A program made the translations under genes and the position numbers. A model generated the notes under the pieces. The model saw only the letters and a program-made list of their open reading frames with translations. It did not search any database and was not told where the DNA came from. Positions 45,561-56,560 of a DNA stretch of 64,000 nucleotides are shown in pieces (positions within the stretch are counted from its first letter, which is position 1; each line of letters starts with the position of its first letter). Location of the stretch: positions 186,001-250,000 of the forward strand of contig JAJOHG010000041.1 of assembly GCA_021029095.1 (NCBI GenBank). Reading direction: 5' to 3'. The stretch is from Phellopilus nigrolimitatus (lineage: Eukaryota; Basidiomycota; Agaricomycetes; Hymenochaetales; Hymenochaetaceae).

Positions 45561-45896
45561 GATGGACGGGGACGCTGCGCGGAATTCAAAAGAGCGGTGG
45601 GGGACGTTGAGCTGATAACTTGCTAGCTTGCGTGCGCTGCGGCCTGGATGTGAGAGACCTGCGCGAACGCGCTCGCGGCGCGGGGAGGAGGAGGTGTTGT
45701 TGATGCCGTTGCCACTGTCTGTCGTCGCGGCCGTCGTCGTCAGCGTGTCTGCAGCAGAGGCGTCTTCGTACGATGGGGTAGGCGGCTGCGAGTCCTGTTG
45801 CGTTACGATGGACAGGGACGCTGAGCAAGATTCAAAAGAACAGTGGGGGACGTTGAGGTGATAGCATGCTAGCTTGCGTGCGCTGCGGCCTGGATG
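45400..45896. repeat. Tandem duplication (~245 bp x 2) over the 5' end of the 333-residue gene
   Basis: Units about 45400-45650 and 45660-45896 share long blocks such as GCTCGCGGCGCGG, GTTGCCACTGTC, GCGGCCGTCGTCGTCAGCGT and GCTAGCTTGCGTGCGCTGCG with moderate divergence. Unit 1 holds codons 1-50 of the hypothetical gene; unit 2 carries indels and cannot encode the same start. Confidence 0.75.
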
Positions 45897-46201
45897 AGAG
45901 GAAAAGTCGTTGTATTCCTGGATGGACGTCCTACGCGATGTGATGTCGACTGGTCACATCCGGATTAGGATGCAGCTGATCTTTGCCAGCTCACCGTCTC
46001 TCCACGACCTCGTTCAACGACTGATGCTGCTTTTTTTTGCCACTCAATGCTTCTGTATGGACCTTTGGGCCCCAAGCTCTGTGCCGTGCACTGGGCTACG
46101 CAGGTGCCGTCGTCTCGCGTTTCAATTTCTATGCTTCTTTCTGACCTTCGCGACGACGGCGACCTTTTTTTTGCATCAGGGGCCATATCATTTGCTGAGC
46201 T

Positions 46202-47763
46202 TAGAGCTCACCACGAGTCCTTAAAACCCGTGGAAACCCGTGACCAAACCCGGACTACAGATCCGTATTCACAGATCACCCGTCAACGGGTGATCCGTGG
46301 GAAACGGGTTGTCACGGGTCCGGGTCGAGAATTTGTAATTTTTCAATACCCGCGGGTAGTTCACAGGTTTTCATCGCGGTGCAGGACCTCCTCGAGCGCG
46401 GGTACAGCGTGCGCGGCACCGTGCACGCGGAGAGCAAGGCCGCGCACGTCCGCAGCCTCTTCAAGGCGTATGCGGACAAGCTCGAGATCGTGGAGGTGCC
46501 GGACATCACGCAGCCGGGCGCGTTCGACGCGGCCGTGCAGGGCGTCGACGCGATCGCCCACACCGCGTCGCCGTTCCACTTCAAAGCGGACGACCCGAAC
46601 GAGCTCATCGAGCCCGCCGTGAAGGGCACAGTCGGCATCCTCGAGTCCACGCTGAAGCACGTGTGAGTACACCCCCGCTCCCTCCACCCGTCTTTCGTCC
46701 CCAACTGACCCGGATGTCTTCGCTTTTCTTTTCTTCGTTGCGTACGGCAGCGGCCCGCAGCTGCAGCGCATCGCGGTGCTGTCCTCGTGCGCGTCCGTCG
46801 CGAATGCGTCGGACCGCGGGGAGCTCGACGAGCACTCGTGGAACGAGGAGAGCACTACCGAGGTGCGCGCGCAGGGCCGCGCCGCGGAGCAGTCCGCCAA
46901 GTACCGCGCATCGAAAGCGCTCGCCGAGAAGGGTGTGTCTGCCTCGTAAAATACCCTCTGGTCGAAAGCTGACGTGCATGCAGCCGCGTGGGATTTCGCC
47001 GAGCAGCACATGTCCGAGATCTCGTGGGACCTTGTCGCGCTGAACCCGCCCTTCGTGCGTCCTCACCTCCCTCTGCTCTCTCCTTTCTCCCCCTCTCTAA
47101 CCCATCTACTAGGTCCTCGGCCCGATCCTGCACGAAGTCGCCTCGCCCGCCGCGCTCAACAGCAGTGTTGCGTTTTTCTACGAGGCGATCCTGACGCAGA
47201 AGAAGACACCGGAGCAGCTCGCAAGTTTCCAGGGCTCATGGGTCGATGTGCGCGACGTCTCGCTCGGCCATGTGTGCGCGCTCGAGGTGCCAGCGGCAGG
47301 CGGGCAGCGCTTCATCCTGTCCGCCGGCGCGTTCATCTGGCAGGACTGGTGTACGTTTCCTTTTGGTTTAACCATGCTCTTACTGTTTACAATTCGGACT
47401 GACGCATTTGGCTTACAGTCGACGTTGCGAACGAGCTCCCAGGACTTACCGTGCCCGCTGCTCGTCGCGCTCGCATTCAAGCTCGAGGAGAGCCGCTTCG
47501 ACATTGTGAGAATGCAGGCAGGTGCTCACATGTTTTCTTTCATCTTTAACATTATAATAAATGTACATAGTGCTGCAAAAACCCGTCAGGACTCGTGAAC
47601 TAACCGTCGACCCGCTTGACCCGCACCCGCGGGTTTCTGAGGACCCGTGGATCCGTGTCCCAACGGATCCAGGTCAAGACGGGTCCGGGTCGAGGATTTT
47701 TCGTCACGGGTGACCCGCCAACGGGTCCGGTTCAACCCACGGGTGGACTCGTGGTGAGCCCTA
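46202..47763 (+). mobile_element. hAT-3: 1562-bp hAT element with captured reductase gene
   Basis: Starts TAGAGCTCACCACGAGTCC and ends with the complement of TAGGGCTCACCACGAGTCC (one mismatch), flanked by a perfect 8-bp duplication GCTGAGCT (46194-46201 and 47764-47771). GGGTC/GACCC-rich zones occupy both ends (46220-46370, 47590-47760). The core is a host-type NAD(P)-dependent reductase fragment; no transposase, so non-autonomous. It was inserted in hAT-1 upstream of the transposase promoter. Confidence 0.9.
46364..47520 (+). pseudogene. Captured NAD(P)-dependent reductase gene fragment (extended SDR) inside hAT-3
   Basis: In-phase blocks: AVQDLLERGYSVRGTVHAES, LEIVEVPDITQPGAFDAAVQ, GVDAIAHTASPFHF, then an intron (donor near 46662), RIAVLSSCASVANASDRGEL, SAKYRASKALAEK (the YxxxK catalytic motif), SEISWDLVALNPPFV, LGPILHEVASPAALNSS, WVDVRDVSLGHVCALEVPAA and GGQRFILSAGAFIWQDW. 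This is the dihydroflavonol/cinnamoyl/methylglyoxal reductase-like group of extended SDRs. The glycine-rich nucleotide-binding start (TGxxGFIA) is cut off right at the capture boundary, and the end is missing too. Retained introns show DNA-level capture. The remaining frames are largely open, so capture is fairly young. Confidence 0.8.
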
Positions 47764-47923
47764 GCTGAGCTACATGCGTACCGAGCGTACCGAGTCTCTT
47801 CACGTCGCGTCGCACAAGCTTGTTGTGTCTTGTGGTGGTGGGTAATGCTGCTGTGTCTTTTTTCTTCGGTGAAGTCCGTAACTGGTGAGTTGGCCGCTGC
47901 TGAGCAGCCGAAATAAATATCTG

Positions 47924-47931
47924 TATAAATA
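47924..47931 (+). promoter_or_regulatory. TATAAATA box, probable hAT-1 transposase promoter
   Basis: TATA-type sequence about 60 bp before the point where the 5107-bp element entered. In the uninterrupted hAT-1 it would lie about 95 bases before the transposase ATG, a natural promoter position. It is now 5.2 kb away from the ATG. Confidence 0.5.
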
Positions 47932-48566
47932 CCAGTCTAATATCTACGTTTGTTTTGCCCGTGTGCGTTTCGCTCTCATAATCCCCCCGCTTCCACTGCT
48001 GCCAGCCAACTGATTCATTCAAGGCCAGCAAATGCTTGCTTGCGCAAAGTGTATGAAGCCCAGGTATAGCTGGTTAACTTTGGGCCAGCTACGCTACAGG
48101 CATTGAATAATAGGTATACCAGCTGCTTGTGCTTTATTAGGCAGTGTTAGCTAATTAAACTACTTTATAATACGACACTGGGTATTATTAAATGTATATG
48201 CCTCGCAGAGAATTTTTTGCTTTTAAATATTGATCTAATCACTAATCTTTGCTTCTTTAGTATTAGACTGCAGCCCATCAAACATCTGACAGGTGGCCTC
48301 GGCCTTGGCCTATGGAGGGTGATGCACTGCCGCCCTTTTCCCATTATATAATTCAAACTCTAATCAGTGCCGCCGCCCGCCGTTACCGCCGCACTTACTT
48401 ATAGGACTGCTGACAGGCCGCTCATCGTCGCCCGCCCTCGCGCTCACTGTTCTCAATGTTGTGCTCTTTTTTTTTCTTCTTTTTTTTACTTCAATTTTTT
48501 TTGTACATTATAATCTAGCTACCGGACATAACTAAAATGAAAGGATATACTTATTTACTTTGAAAA

Positions 48567-49169
48567 ATGACTGGGGGAGCAGTCGAGGAGCGGCAAACAA
48601 AAAGAAAAGAAAAAAAAGGCGGAGCGGCTCCTTTTGCCGATCGCCCGCCTGCTTTCCCGTCCTGTGCATCGTTTCCGGTCCGCTCGTTCCCTAGCTGCCT
48701 GTGTGCGTACCCCGGAGGGCTTGCTCGCCCGTTCGCGGTATGCGGCGCACCGTTCCGCATTTCCGTGCTTCCTATCCAACTGCCACCCCCACGTTCCTTA
48801 GCCAGCCCGCTGTATCTCGCTAGCGCGGAGGTTTGCTCGTCCCCGCTGAGTAGTCAGAGATTGGCAACGCCAACTCACACATCCACATAAAAGCACTCAC
48901 CAAAATTCGGCCGCGCCGCCACGGTGAGGCAGCGGCAGCGCGAGGCTCACTCTCTTGCGGAGATCACGCGCGAGGACGAGCGCGGGGAGCTCAGTTGAGG
49001 CGAACGCGGAGACGGATAAGCGGCGCTGGTCCTGGCTGACCTTGACGTGCAAGCGTCACCAGCGCTTGGTCGATGCGAGCAGGCACTCGCTGCGGTACGT
49101 CACAGCAGAAAGCCATACATCCTACTTTATTTCCTGCTGCACCCCTCGGCCCTTAGTCCACCCGTAAGG
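48567..49169 (-). other. Unidentified GC-rich cargo segment (copy 2)
   Basis: Same as 38338-38940. Confidence 0.3.
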
Positions 49170-49237
49170 AGGTGTTTCGAGTGAGGATCGGTCAAAGCGA
49201 AAGCAAGGTACGAATAAACAGCTGAAAGTCGAAGCAA

Positions 49238-49909
49238 TCAGGAAGTGACTTTCGTAGCGGCAGCATCGGTAGCAGCTGCGACGGCAGGACTGACCATTTT
49301 GCTGTCCTTGTAACGCACAAGAGGGGGAGGGTACATATGCGGCGGCCTTCGCGCAAATGGACACGGACAACTGTGTACCAAGAAGTCACCATAGAAAGGA
49401 GAATGAATGAGACACGAGACGCACCGTTCGAGGGAATGGTGCACGAGACGCAGAAGGCGACCTTGAGGTAGAGTTTCAGGGATCACGTATTCTACTCAAA
49501 AATCAGGCGAGGAATCCTCGAAAGTGAAGTTTCGGCTTACCCTAATAGACCGACATCTCTGAGATGTCACAGACAGCGGCGGACTCGACCATGTCGCGCA
49601 CAGTGAAGCACCTGATGGCCTTATCCTTGGGAACACAGCGCGAGCAGTTCGAGCCGCGCATGAGCCTGTTGCAGGGGCCATCGAGGGACACAAGGCGAAG
49701 ACGTCGCGGATGATTGCAGGTTCGACCATGTCGCGCACAGTAAAGCGCTTGATGGCCTTGTTCTTGGGTACACAGCGCGAGCAGTTCGAGTAGCGCATGA
49801 ACCTGGCGTGGAAGCCGGTGGGGGCAAGATAAAGAGACAGAGTTATAAGCAGAGACGATGAGCACGACGAGCACGACGACGTTGACGACGAGCACGAAAC
49901 TCAACATGT
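49238..49909 (-). pseudogene. Captured ribosomal protein eS26 gene fragment (copy 2)
   Basis: Same sequence as 39009-39680, with the tandemly repeated SNCSRCVPK exon and the same frameshift. The duplication and damage therefore predate the transposition that made the two copies. Confidence 0.75.
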
Positions 49910-50948
49910 CACGAGTGACTTACCGGAATAGGTCATCACTTTCGTCCAAATAAAGTATGTTTTGGATCAAATGATATTGATGGGCTCGCCACAGCTACAA
50001 AACATAGCTGTAGCGCTCCAACCTCTCAATTATAAATCGCAATTAATTTACTTTATAATTATACATCATATAATCTTTCTTTTTAGAAAAAATTAGATCT
50101 TTGTAAATGCTATATATCAAGTTATTAACCCGATAATGCAAATATCGAGTTTTCCTTCGTGTTGGCTTTGTAGTGCTATATACAGGGTTCCCGAAGCACT
50201 GTAAGTATTTAGTATAGGTTTCTAGTACATACTTCTTCGAAATTGGAAAGTTTAAGTACCTGAGAAAGCCTACATCTTGTGTATAATAGCTTTTAGTATG
50301 GGATACACTGTATGCAGCAGTTTCGGGTCTGTTAGATTTCTCCTACATCTGAAAGGGCATTTAATCACATAGATGCTATTCATACAAGACTATATAGTAT
50401 ATTTATATCATTGAAAAAATCCCTGAGCTGTTTAAGAGCTGGACAGTTGCACTGGAAGGCAAAGATGCTGCAAAAAGCTGTTTTCCAAGCTGTGGCAAAT
50501 TCTGAATATTTTATGGGCACATAAAAATTATTTTGTTGTTATCTTGAAGCACTTTTAATACACACAATGACCCCTATATTTTTTGTTTGGGAGTTGTCTA
50601 TGAAATTACAAGGTGTCAAGGCTTCGAACTGGTAAGACAGAACTGGTTTCAAGAAAAGCAAACCGATCTTCAGCTTTGAACGTACCTGTTTCCTAGATCT
50701 ACATATTCTAGACCCTCATCCAGTAATCAAGGTACATTAAAAGTTTATAAACATGTTAAAGACATGTGTCATAAAGTTTGGGCCCGTTTGGCCCAGCCGA
50801 TCGAGGTCGAAAATTGTTTTAGTGAAAAGTAGCACAGATTCCGTTTGTACGTTAACTAAATGCGTTATCTGTCAGCATCGTACCCGTCCTGGAATGTATA
50901 AATTTTTGAGGAGATAAAGAGCAGGTGTTAAAATATAACTACACGGTT

Positions 50949-51869
50949 TTAAGCCAATCCGTTGCGTGTATGAATTGCAAAAAACGAAACAGTTGTGCGC
51001 TAACGCGAGCGCTTACGAGCGCTTGCGCGGTTCGACACAACTTTCGCACGGTTGAACTTGCGTGCTCGCTGGGATCGACTTGCTCAACAACGTCGTTCAC
51101 GACATCCAGGACCGTAAATAGCTCAAGGTAAGCGTTCAAACACTCAGGGGGCCCATACATAACTAACTTTCTTGCTTTTATATCTATTCTATGTATTCAG
51201 GAGTCGCTAACACAGCTGTCGACGACGATAAGGCACGGGTGCACCGACTTCGCCGCGACGAACCTCAAAGGTACTACGCGCCCGCCGCGCCGGAGCCCGT
51301 GCAGCACAAGACACTCCCGCAAGCGCTCGGGGGTGCAGCGACGACCACGGCGCAGGCACTGCAAAGCACGAGCACCGGGCCCGATGAGAAGACGACGACA
51401 TACCAAGCGGGCCTCTGGGACAGGGTGCGTGTTCTTTACATCTTTCTCTCCTCTCTTTTCTTTCTTATCTTAGTCTGCTTGAAAGACGCGCGTCTCACGC
51501 AAGACAGGACGATCCGCACGCACTTCCTGCGTCTCTGGAAGGCGACACTCATCAACGTAATGGCGGGCACGCTCAAGGTGTTGCAGGCGGCCTCCGCATC
51601 GCGGCCCGAACACGACACGGCGAAGCAGACGTTCAAAACCGTGGTCCCGCGAGGCAGGAACAATCGCGGCTCGAAGTCGAGAACGCCGAGGACGACCTCG
51701 TGCAGAAGACGGAGGTTGCGACCACCTGAGAACGCGCTTCCAAGCTCGATTTAATCGATGGTACGTCCTCGCGCTCGATGCCGGACTGAATATGCCCTTA
51801 TTGCAGCCTGAACCCCTGAAGAACCTGAACAAACTCGTCGGGCTCAATTCGCCTACCACGCGTCCGCTG
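50949..51869 (+). pseudogene. Captured BAR-domain protein gene fragment (copy 2)
   Basis: Same sequence as 40720-41640, including the retained intron and the frameshifts. Confidence 0.6.
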
Positions 51870-52008
51870 CCGAGGCGCTCTCTGCCACAATCGCGTGCGC
51901 GCTTGCGCGTCGACACACAAATCTGTCACGACGAGCAGCTGCGGCTCCTTAAACGAGCGCGTGAGGTCACCTCCAACGCGCACATCGCCCTCGTCTGTCT
52001 CCCCGTTG

Positions 52009-52376
52009 CATACCGATAGCACCGACTCCGCCAATCTCTCTTGCGGATGCGGCACGCTCGGCGTCCAAAGCGAAGCGCAAGGTCATCTTCAAACGCGCAG
52101 AGTCGTACGTGAAGAGCTATGTTTCGAAGGGGAAGGAGGAGGTGCGCCTGAAGCGCGCGGCCCGCGCTGCGGGCGACTTCTACGTCCCGGCAGAGCCGAA
52201 AGTGTACTTCGTTGACCGTATCCGCGGTATCAACGAAATCGCACCGAAGCCACGTAAGTTTCTGCAGCTCCTCTGCCTGCTCCAGATCAACAACGGTGTT
52301 TTCGTAAAGGTCACGAAGGCGACGCAGCAGATGCTCCGTCTCGTCGAGCCTTACATTACTTACGGGTGCGCAATTC
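52009..52376 (+). pseudogene. Captured ribosomal protein uL30 (L7) gene fragment (copy 2)
   Basis: Same sequence as 41780-42147. Confidence 0.8.
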
Positions 52377-53126
52377 TTCTCTTGCGCGGGTGCGGCGTGC
52401 TCGGATACTCTGGCCTTCCGAATCCCTTCTCCCCCTTTCGTAATTAATGCGCGCCGCTTGCTCCTTGCAAGTGGCAACTCTTGTTTAATTTAATCTCACA
52501 TATAATTACCCCCCCCTCCCTCCCCCATATGGTTTTAAATAGAGAAAAAAGAAGAGTGCAAGAACAATAGAATAGACAGTAATAACTACAGTATGCAAAA
52601 TATACTAATTTATTTGATGAGTTTTTGGTTGAGCTACGCGAAGGCGGCGGCAAACAGTGAGCGGGAGGCGGGATGTCTGCTTATGTGATCCCGACGAATC
52701 GGCGCGCGATGGATAAATAAATAGAAGCATCCAAATGTATTTGTAATTAGTCCCCTGCCCCGATGGCAATGATATCACATCAATCAAACTTCAGGGCACA
52801 ATCATAGAAGCTCCCTGTAAACTATAATCATGACACCCCTGATATTTTTAGTTTTTTGATAATAAAGAGAATTAAATTAAGTACTATTTAAAAAAGTGGC
52901 CCCTAGGCTGCTCGGATATCATTAAAAAACCCAAAATCGCTTTTTTCGGCCTGCCAGATAGCTGACCAAGCCTGCTACACAGTGAATTCAATCCCGGCAG
53001 CAACGCTGGCTTGAATTATTCAATGAATGCAGGGCCTCATACACTTTTGCCATGCTAAGCATTCGCTGGTTGGTATTGAATTATCTTCCTGGTAGGACTG
53101 CCGCTTCGACTTCTGGCTCTCCAACA

Positions 53127-56100
53127 ATGGCGAAGAAACGGTCCGTGCGAAGCAAGCGGAAAGCACAGGCCATCGTTATCAGTGACGACGAAGGTGACGG
53201 GACGACACGCGAAGCAGCCAGCAGCGCCGCCACTGAGCGCGAAGCCGTCCGCAAATCCAAGAAGCGCCCCAAGAAGGTATTTGAAGATCGCTTCGACACT
53301 ACTAAAAACACTAATCACGCAGTGCTCAGTACGTTCTTCTTTTATATTTGGTTTGAAAATAATACTCAACTCGTCTTATAGTTGCGCAAATGAAGCTATG
53401 GAAATCGTCGGTCTACGCTCACTTCCACACACCTCCCGAAATCAAGACGTTCAAGGATGGCACAATCAAATATATGTTTAAGTGCAGAGGGTGAGTCGCT
53501 TGTCTTATTTATTCTTTATTTATTGATATCGTATCTTAATAATTAATAATTTTTGTAGAGTACCAGTCGGCACACCTGGTTGGGCGAGCGCGCGATGATG
53601 CATCAACGGCGAATCTCGTGCGTCACGTCAATGCCTGCGCGCCGCACGAAAATGCACAAACGGAATTTCTCAAGGCTTTTGCGCAAGGTTCGACATACTC
53701 TCAGTCACGCCTGCGGTTTCTCCTTGTCCTCTGGATAGTTAGACATCACCGGCCGTTTGTTATTGTCCACGATGCAGAACTAGTTGCGATTTTTCGTATG
53801 TTCTGTTCCTCGGCTATAGTCCCCTCTCCTACGACAATATCACGCAACATTCAGCAAGTCTTCCGTCTGGCAAGAAAAAACATGTTATCAAAGCTCGAGG
53901 TGCGCTTTGAGCTCGGTTTACTTTTATTTTACTAAACTTAAACTTCGTAGGCATATCCAGGGAAGTTCCATGTCGGTATTGACGGGTGGACTTCCCCGAA
54001 TGTCATTTCGTTTCTAGGTATAGTTATCTATATGGTTGAGGACAAGAAAATCATCTCGTTTATACTCGACTTCGTAAAGTAAGTCCCTGATCTTTCTTCG
54101 TCTACGAGCTACTAACAATTGAGAATAGGCTCACGAGGGCTCACAAAGGTGACTACCTCTCGCAAGAACTAGTCAAATGTCTCAAAGCATTTGGCATCGA
54201 CAAGAAGGTACGCATCGCGACCTCAGACCCGTCCTTATATTTATATAGGTTTATATAATAACAGATTCTCGGTGTCGTCTGCGATAATGCATCAAACAAT
54301 GATACTCTTATCTCGGAGCTTGAGCTTGCGTTAGACAGTCACAATGGGTCTCACACACGCATTCGCTGTTTCGCTCATGTTCTAAATCTCGTCGTCAAGG
54401 TCAGTCGCTTTTTCACTCATTTAAATGTCTGCATATTTATATATTAATCAAATATCTAGGCTCTTTTATCCCTCTTCAACTATGAAAAGCCCGCAAAAAA
54501 ACTTGCGGGCTCGGCGGGTGACAGTACTGATGGCGACGAGGACGTGCCAGCTCTTGCGGACGATAATGACAGCATCGACGAAGAAGAAGACATCGACGAA
54601 GAAGAAGACATCAACGATGAGAATGGTGCGGATGACGAAGACGACGACAAATCTGAGGATGACGATGAAGAAGAGGAGGAAGATGAGGAATCTACTGACG
54701 ATGATGATGATGATGATGATGACGACGACGACGATGAAGATGGCGAAGTGTCTGCATCACCAATGGCTGAAAATACTGACCTCGACGTTGACGCTGATCG
54801 TGAGGCCAGCGACAGTAAGTACTTTAGTGAGCTGACAAAGGAGATCCGTAAGTACGAGAATGTCAGGCCTGACCAAGTCCGCCTTGGACGTAGTGCTATA
54901 ACTAAGGTTTATTTGTTTCTAATTTACTTTGATTATTCAAGGGCTAATATATAAACCTTGTAGCTCAGGAGACTTGCAAAACGAACCTGCCACTCGCCGA
55001 ATCTCGTCCAGGCCCTCAAACAATGTTGTCGCTCAACTGGTGTCAGTCCAGCTAAAAAAATGCTCCGGCCAGTCGCAACTCGATGGAACTCCGTTACGGA
55101 GGCTCTCGGTCGCGCAATCTATCTTCGGTTGGCACTGGATAAGCTCGTGGACCTCAAGCATCATAATGGACCACGCACGTCGCAGCTCAATCGATACAAG
55201 TTCAAGTCTGAAGAGTGGGACATTATGATTCAGCTCTACGCTGTCCTTAAGGTACGTCTTAATAGACATAACCTTTTCTCCGTAAAATATCTTCTAATTG
55301 TTTTTCTAAGCCTTTCCTCGCCGCAACAAAGAGAATATCACATTCGAAGATTCCCCTTCTTCACGAGGTGATCCCCATAATTGATGTACTCACGAAAATG
55401 CTCGACGTTGCTATTCTCAACAAGGACCACCACCCTGTTGTCCGCGCGGCTGCTGCACGTGGTCGTGAAATACTCAATAAATACTACGCAAAGACTGATG
55501 ATTCAATTATGTACCGGATGTCAATGAGTACGTCTGTCTTTCTTCTTTTGCAACGGGTTCGAATGGATCCTTGGAAAGCAGTACTGCAAGACTGCGCGCT
55601 CTCAAACGCGATATTACCTCCAGTTTTTCTCTTCTCAATGACGTAGTCTGACATTATATTTCCTTGTACAGTGCTCCATCCCGGGTTCAAGACCACATAC
55701 TTCGAAACACAAAACTGGCCAGCCGAATGGATCGCAGCTGCAAGAACAGTTCTTATAGACGAGTGGGACATTAACTACAAGCCCTCCGAGGACGGTCAAG
55801 CTGAGACCATGAGTAACGTACGTCAGCTCTAATTCTTAATCAAAAGTATATTAAATATCTTTATAATAGTCTGCTTTGGCTAGCAAAGGCGACAGTAGCC
55901 TCTTCTCAAATATTGACAACTGGGGGAAAGGTGGTGCACTACGAACGAAGATGGATGAATACCTGCAGAGCCCAATCCTCCCGCTAGTCAAAGACCCTAT
56001 TGAATGGTGGTCAACAATAGCAGACACGGGTGATCCGTTTGCTCGCATGGCTCTCAACTATTTGTCTGCTCCTGGTACGTTCTTCTTTCCCTTTTCTTTC

Positions 56101-56333
56101 CTTTACTAATACTTCAAGTTATAGCTACGTCTGTTGATGTTGAACGTGCATTCTCGCAAGGCTCATTGACAGTATCGAAATATAGGCATGCTCTCACGGA
56201 TGAAGCAACACGTGCTCAGGTCACTCTTGGTTCCTGGTCTCAGGTATCAGGTATCATAGATGAGTCTGAGGTTCTTTATGCCTTTGACTGCATGTCTAAC
56301 AAGCATAGGGGGAAAAAGAAGGCCGTAAAGTAG
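53127..56333 (+). CDS. hAT transposase (BED finger, RNase H-like core, hATC dimerisation domain)
   Basis: Enzyme that excises and inserts hAT-1. It starts MAKKRSVRSKRKAQ at 53127 (basic, nuclear-localisation-like) and ends at 56333, with about a dozen short GT-AG introns. The N-terminal BED-type zinc finger region shows IKYMFKCRG and NLVRHVNAC. The catalytic core shows the first Asp in HVGIDGWTSPNVISFLGI, the second in ILGVVCDNASNND and the CxxH-type block RIRCFAHVLNLVVK. A long acidic insert (54544-54800, including a run of 13 Asp) lies in the insertion domain. After it come RPVATRWNSVTEALGRAIYL and PFLAATKRISHSK. The C-terminal hATC domain reads DPIEWWSTIADTGDPFARMA, LSAPATSVDVERAFSQG and LTDEATRAQVTLGSW. 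I found no stop or frameshift in the exons I joined, so it may be active. Confidence 0.88.
54544..54813 (+). repeat. Acidic low-complexity coding repeat in the hAT-1 transposase
   Basis: GAT/GAC/GAA/GAG codon run coding for almost uninterrupted Asp/Glu (about 70 residues) between the second catalytic Asp block and the RW block. Includes a GATGATGAT microsatellite near 54695-54735 that is expected to vary in length. Confidence 0.8.
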
Positions 56334-56379
56334 TTTTCATATAATTGCAATGTTGTAGATACTTTTTTGCTACTTAATA

Positions 56380-56560
56380 CTGAAGATCCGCGGATCACCC
56401 GTGATACCCATCCTGACCCGGACCCGCCAGACCCAGATCCGTGGGTCATGTATGACCCACGGATCTGGGTCATGCACGGGTCCGGGTCTGAGTTTTGAAA
56501 ATCTCATACCCATGCAAACGGGTCCGGGTCTACCCACGGATCGACCCGTGCAGAGCCCTA
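56380..56560 (-). repeat. Right terminal GGGTC-rich repeat of hAT-1
   Basis: Nearly exact inverted partner of the left end of hAT-2 (56971-57130), separated by only ~410 bp. Contains palindromes such as GGGTCATGTATGACCC. Confidence 0.8.

Larger units (their letters stand above)
47994..53100. mobile_element. 5107-bp Pack-type TIR element, copy 2
   Basis: Same length as copy 1 at 37765-42871 and the same wherever I compared (constant offset 10229). It is flanked by its own 7-bp duplication CCGCTTC (47987-47993 and 53101-53107), so it is a separate insertion, not an assembly echo. It landed in the 5' leader of the hAT-1 transposase gene, 26 bases before its ATG, in line with the same cargo orientation as copy 1. 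Confidence 0.87.
43402..56560 (+). mobile_element. hAT-1: hAT transposon carrying an intact-looking transposase and two nested elements
   Basis: Terminal inverted repeats TAGGGCTATGCACGGGTC (start) and, reverse-complemented, TAGGGCTCTGCACGGGTC (end) are flanked by a perfect 8-bp target duplication CTCCCGGC (43394-43401 and 56561-56568). The subterminal ~180 bp on each side are packed with GGGTC/GACCC repeats, as in many hAT elements. The insertion splits an exon of the Ca2+-ATPase pseudogene. Nested inside are hAT-3 (46202-47763) and copy 2 of the 5107-bp element (47994-53100). Without them and their duplications the element is about 6.5 kb. Confidence 0.9.

Noticed and set aside
37765..53100. 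5-kb direct repeats as LTRs or a retrotransposon
   Set aside because: No reverse transcriptase, no TG..CA ends or 5-bp duplications; each copy has its own inverted termini and 7-bp duplication.
37765..53100. Assembly duplication of one 5.1-kb segment
   Set aside because: The flanking 7-bp duplications differ between the copies, as expected for two real insertions.
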